DNA of 64,000 bases from Bacteroidales bacterium. GTDB taxonomy: Bacteria; Bacteroidota; Bacteroidia; Bacteroidales; GCA-2748055. Positions within the stretch are counted from its first letter, which is position 1; every line of letters begins with the position of its first letter. This document shows positions 60,808 through 64,000 of the stretch, in pieces. The DNA lies in assembly GCA_016936975.1 (NCBI GenBank), contig JAFGWU010000082.1:83025-147024 (forward strand), written 5' to 3'. The notes below the pieces were generated by a model that was not told the DNA's origin, ran no database searches, and saw only the letters and a list, made by a program, of their open reading frames with translations. The translations under genes and the position numbers were made by a program.

Positions 60808-61368
60808 TCAGAACTCTATTTTTGGCGGTGTTTCTACTGCTTCGCGTTCCTCACCCAGGTCGAACAAGGGTTCACGCTTGAAATTAAACATCCCTGCAAT
60901 GAGATTCGACGGGAACACCTCCGTAGCCACATTAAGCTCCTTGGTAGCAGAGTTGAAGAAGCGGCGTGCGGCCGCGATCTTGTTCTCCACATCCGCAATC
61001 TCGTTCTGCAGGTCCAGGAAGTTCTGACTGGCCTTCAGGTCGGGATACGCTTCCACGGCAACCTTCAGCCCCTCCAGGGCTGATGTGAGCCTGCGCTCGG
61101 CCTCAATCTTTTCATTGATCGTATTGGCCTTAATGGCGTTGGCCCGCGCCTCGGTGATCTCGGTGAGGAGCTCCCGCTCATGTTTCATATATCCCTTGAC
61201 CGTTTCAATCAACTGGGGGATCATATCGTGCCGCTGTTTCAGCTGGACATCCACATCGGCAAAAGCCTGTTCCCGGGTGTTCCTCAGCTTCACCAGCCTG
61301 TTGTAAAGTGAAATCACAAACAGGACCAGGAGAAGGACGATTCCAAGGATGATAAGCAATGCTGTCAT
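60808..61368 (-). CDS. lemA: LemA family protein
   Basis: 186 residues: one N-terminal membrane helix (about 3-22), then the LemA helical bundle, YNRLVKLRNTREQAFADVDVQLKQRHDMIPQLIETVKGYM, ITEARANAIKANTINEK, LEGLKVAVEAYPDLKASQNFLDLQNEIADVENKIAAARRFFN and FPSNLIAGMFNFKREPLF. Role unknown; usually paired with an M48 or TPM-domain protein, as here with the gene 4 bases downstream. Confidence 0.94.
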   Translation of the reverse strand: MTALLIILGIVLLLVLFVISLYNRLVKLRNTREQAFADVDVQLKQRHDMIPQLIETVKGYMKHERELLTEITEARANAIKANTINEKIEAERRLTSALEGLKVAVEAYPDLKASQNFLDLQNEIADVENKIAAARRFFNSATKELNVATEVFPSNLIAGMFNFKREPLFDLGEEREAVETPPKIEF

Positions 61369-61585
61369 TTGAGTAAATTTAAGTTATTGATGACTGATGA
61401 ACTTTTGATAACAAGTTTTAAAAATAATAAATATTACAATGTTCAGGATGATTCGCCTGGTTTTTATCCTGCGTTGTGGTTTTTATTCCGTTTTTGGTCA
61501 ATTATTCAATATCCATATTTCCTTTTCTTTTATAATTATATTACTTTTCAGCCACATGCACCCAGAAACCTCAAAACAGAAAATT

Positions 61586-63655
61586 ATGAAACAGCTAACA
61601 GGTTCTATTCTGATGCTCCTCGCACTGTTAACCCTGAGCTCTGCACAGTCGGCATCCTACAGCACGAATGAACCGGTCGATCCGGAAGCAGCAGGAAATC
61701 CTGTACGTGTTTCCGCTGCCACTGTCAATGTTGGTTATATCACCTGCCAGAAGGATATGGATGCCTCGGCCTGCACCCCCGACGACGACCCGATCATAAG
61801 GATGCTACAGCACCATCCGGAATTCACCGTTGAGGTGAAGGTCGTAACCGGAACCTCCGTGGTTGACCTGACCGGTTACGATGTGGTGGTGGTCCAGGAA
61901 GGATTCGGTTCCGGGGATCTTATTTACAAACCCGGCGGATCGCTCGGCCTGCAGAACATCAAGGTGCCGTTTGTATACAACAAGGCATATGCCCTGCGCG
62001 ACGGCAGGGCTGTCTCATCAGCCACCTCCTCGGCGGGTGAGCTGCCCGACCAGCCGGTTATCACCGTTGAACCCGGCAGGGAAAACCACCCGTTATTCTC
62101 GGGGATCCCGATGCCCGATAACGCCATCCAGGTATTTAAATTCACTGCAAATGACCTGGGAGCCCCGGGCACAAAATCCAACCAGTACGCACAGAACCTG
62201 GAAATGTCGGACCTCAGCACCCTGCTTGCCAAACAGAAGGGAGCCCCTTCCAACGTCTCCGTAGCGGTTAACGACATCCCGGCAGGAACCGTTCTGGGAA
62301 CCGCAACCACCCTGCAGGCAAGGATGATCGCCATCAGTCAGAACTTCGGCGCCATCTGCAGGGATGACGGAAACAATATGACCAATGCAGGGCTCACCCT
62401 CTGGCGGAACGCCATCTTCCTGGCGGCCGGACTGGAGGTTCCGGACACACTTTATAAATTACCCGAGCCCTCTGAAATGGCCGGCTACTGGAAGATGGAT
62501 GACGGAAGCGGCACGGTCGTGTCGGATGAGATGGGACTTTCGGACGGAACCCTGGTCAATCCCGGCAATAACGTCTGGGTCGACGGGTATATCGGTAAAG
62601 CAATCGACATGACTGCAAAGGGATCCCCGGACACCTCCCTCTTCGTTCACATTCCCGGAGAAGCGGTGGATTACTCCTCCTCCGAAAACTTTTCCATCTC
62701 GGTCATAGCGAAACTCGATATCTCCGTTGAAACGGAGCAGTCGCTGGTCAGCAAGGGAATGCCTTTCGCTGACAACGGCGGATGGTACCATTTTTCCTAC
62801 CGGAACGGGGCCGGCCGGTTCATGGTATGGGACAGTATAATATCTTCCCACGCCGACGGCCTCTTCCCCGCCGATTTCCCGCAGAACGACTGGGTGCACT
62901 TTGTGTGTGTGAAAGATGTGGAAGAGGACATGCTGAAGGTATATTTAAACGGTTACCTGCTGGCTTCGCATACCGATGAAACGGAAGCGGATATCTCGAA
63001 CGACGGGGACCTTTATATCGGGACGGTCCCGAACCGTAAAACCGATTGTATCGGAGCCATCGATGAGGTTATTATTTACAATAAGGCGCTCAATGATTTC
63101 GAGGTCCTGGAGCTTTCCCAATCCTACGGATTTCAATTCATTGGAAACACCTCCGATGCCACGCTTGCAGACCTGCTCATTGAAGGGACCACCGTGGACG
63201 GCTTTGCTTCCGGACTCTTTACCTATGATGTGAAACTGCCTTCCGGCACCACCACCGTCCCCAACGTAACAGCAACCCCAACCAGTGAGAATGCCACCGT
63301 GGTAATCACACCGGCCACCTCCCTGCCGGGGGCAACCACGGTGCAGGTTACCGCGGAGAACGGCGTCAACGAACTGACCTATACCATTAACTTCACGGTT
63401 GCTCCGGCCGGTATTGAACCCGGGGCCATAGCCGGAATCAGCATCTTCCCGAATCCGGCACATCAGACCCTCACCGTCACCGGAGCGGGCAACTCCACCC
63501 TGTCTGTCTGTGAACTGAACGGTGTAATCATGAAATCAGGTCCTTACCGGGGTGAAACGGCAAAAATCGATATTTCTGACCTGGGGGCGGGCATTTACAT
63601 TCTCAGGATAGAAATGGAGGATAAGATCGCCGTCACCCGCTTTGTGAAGGAGTAA
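61586..63655 (+). CDS. LamG / cadherin-like T9SS surface protein
   Basis: About 689 residues from MKQLTGSILMLLALLTLSSAQS; the frame is open 49 codons further but only this ATG gives a proper signal peptide. N-terminal region (about 40-280: VNVGYITCQKDMDASACTPDDDPIIRMLQHHPEFTVEV ... YDVVVVQEGFGSGDL) is a ThuA/GATase-like fold by eye. A LamG concanavalin-like domain follows (about 300-500: AGYWKMDDGSGTVVSDEMG ... IDEVIIYNKALNDFEVLEL), then a cadherin-like beta-sandwich (about 515-600: LADLLIEGTTVDGFASGLFTYDV) and a type A T9SS sorting domain (FPNPAHQTLTVTG to the end). Surface glycan binding is inferred. Confidence 0.87.
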   Translation: MKQLTGSILMLLALLTLSSAQSASYSTNEPVDPEAAGNPVRVSAATVNVGYITCQKDMDASACTPDDDPIIRMLQHHPEFTVEVKVVTGTSVVDLTGYDVVVVQEGFGSGDLIYKPGGSLGLQNIKVPFVYNKAYALRDGRAVSSATSSAGELPDQPVITVEPGRENHPLFSGIPMPDNAIQVFKFTANDLGAPGTKSNQYAQNLEMSDLSTLLAKQKGAPSNVSVAVNDIPAGTVLGTATTLQARMIAISQNFGAICRDDGNNMTNAGLTLWRNAIFLAAGLEVPDTLYKLPEPSEMAGYWKMDDGSGTVVSDEMGLSDGTLVNPGNNVWVDGYIGKAIDMTAKGSPDTSLFVHIPGEAVDYSSSENFSISVIAKLDISVETEQSLVSKGMPFADNGGWYHFSYRNGAGRFMVWDSIISSHADGLFPADFPQNDWVHFVCVKDVEEDMLKVYLNGYLLASHTDETEADISNDGDLYIGTVPNRKTDCIGAIDEVIIYNKALNDFEVLELSQSYGFQFIGNTSDATLADLLIEGTTVDGFASGLFTYDVKLPSGTTTVPNVTATPTSENATVVITPATSLPGATTVQVTAENGVNELTYTINFTVAPAGIEPGAIAGISIFPNPAHQTLTVTGAGNSTLSVCELNGVIMKSGPYRGETAKIDISDLGAGIYILRIEMEDKIAVTRFVKE

Positions 63656-63733
63656 GCCGGACAACCCGGAAGTGTTTTGAAAATCATTGACGGATATACT
63701 GAAAATAGAAGGTTGAATATTCTCAGTTAAGTG

Positions 63734-64000
63734 TGTCATCGGATGACCTGAAGATCGTTTTTGATGACTTTCACCCGTCATCGGACCACCTCAAGTCCGT
63801 TTCTGATGACCTTCACCTGTCATCGGACCACCTTAAGTCCGTTTCTGATGACCTTCACCTGTCATCGGATGACCTTAAGTCCGTTTCTGATGACCTTCAC
63901 CTGTCATCGGACCACCTCAACTCCGTTTCTGATGACCTTCACCTGTCATCGGATGACCTCAACTCCGTTTCTGATGACCTTCACCTGTCATCGGATGACC
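63734..64000 (+). repeat. 42-bp tandem repeat array (6 units, continues past window)
   Basis: Units begin at 63734, 63776, 63818, 63860, 63902, 63944 and 63986 (partial). The consensus begins TGTCATCGGATGACCT and ends GTTTCTGATGACCTTCACC. Each 42-base unit is two related 21-base halves sharing GATGACCT. The frame beginning around 63709 is open to the window end and reads as heptads DDLKSVS / DDLHLSS. Unit 1 is the most diverged, the inner ones nearly identical, so the array grew recently. The 78 bases from 63656 hold nothing else. Confidence 0.9.

Noticed and set aside
63734..64000. CRISPR array
   Set aside because: The units are contiguous 42-bp tandem repeats with no unique spacers, and there are no cas genes in the window.

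Overview
The window is chromosomal DNA of a member of the Bacteroidota, most likely an anaerobic Bacteroidales/Marinilabiliales-type bacterium. Supporting evidence: three proteins end in type IX secretion (T9SS) sorting domains; there are many lipoproteins and families largely confined to this phylum (DUF4251, DUF4382, DUF2490, FISUMP); and several intergenic regions carry the phylum's TAnnTTTG -7 promoter box. An NrfHA nitrite-ammonification module and a DUF134/DUF5320 pair fit an anaerobe. I saw no rRNA, CRISPR array, prophage, transposase or insertion sequence. Almost all genes read as intact housekeeping or catabolic genes. The unusual content is mostly in the intergenic DNA.

Layout. 1-11 kb: lipid A/nucleotidase operon (surE, a small membrane protein, lpxB), Nudix, pheT, a GH95 fucosidase-like lipoprotein, a macrodomain protein, DUF4251 and an acyl-CoA ligase. 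11-19 kb: purL, a steroid-reductase-fold membrane protein, a small lipoprotein and a GH3 glycosidase. 19-29 kb: CorA, a beta-propeller lipoprotein, a large MscS-type channel, then a CotH-kinase / DUF2490 / DUF4956 / VTC polyphosphate-polymerase cluster with two small exported proteins. 29-33 kb: nrfHA plus a polyferredoxin. 32-41 kb: arabinan locus (GH51, GH43, GH51), nucleoside deaminase, esterase, tRNA-Thr and a DUF5060 glycosidase. 41-47 kb: M14 peptidase, succinate-semialdehyde dehydrogenase and a stand-alone trpB2. 47-57 kb: DUF4382 lipoprotein, asnA, M24 peptidase, FISUMP lipoprotein, a metal-related set (TonB receptor, His-rich membrane protein, VOC protein, ArsP_2-type permease), panD and DUF5320. 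57-64 kb: tRNA-Pro, DUF134 regulator, thioesterase, T9SS protein, M48 protease plus LemA, and a LamG/T9SS protein, ending in a 42-bp tandem array that runs off the window.

The most striking find is a complete translation-coupled tryptophan attenuator in front of trpB2. It has a 26-codon leader peptide with a W-R-W-W-W run, a strong intrinsic terminator 29 bases before the trpB2 start, and upstream segments that can form a pause hairpin or a competing antiterminator. This ties an 'orphan' TrpB2 directly to tryptophan supply. Other notable signals are two families of 21-bp-periodic tandem repeats, a two-copy REP-like element, and four genes whose stop codons lie inside short degenerate repeats.
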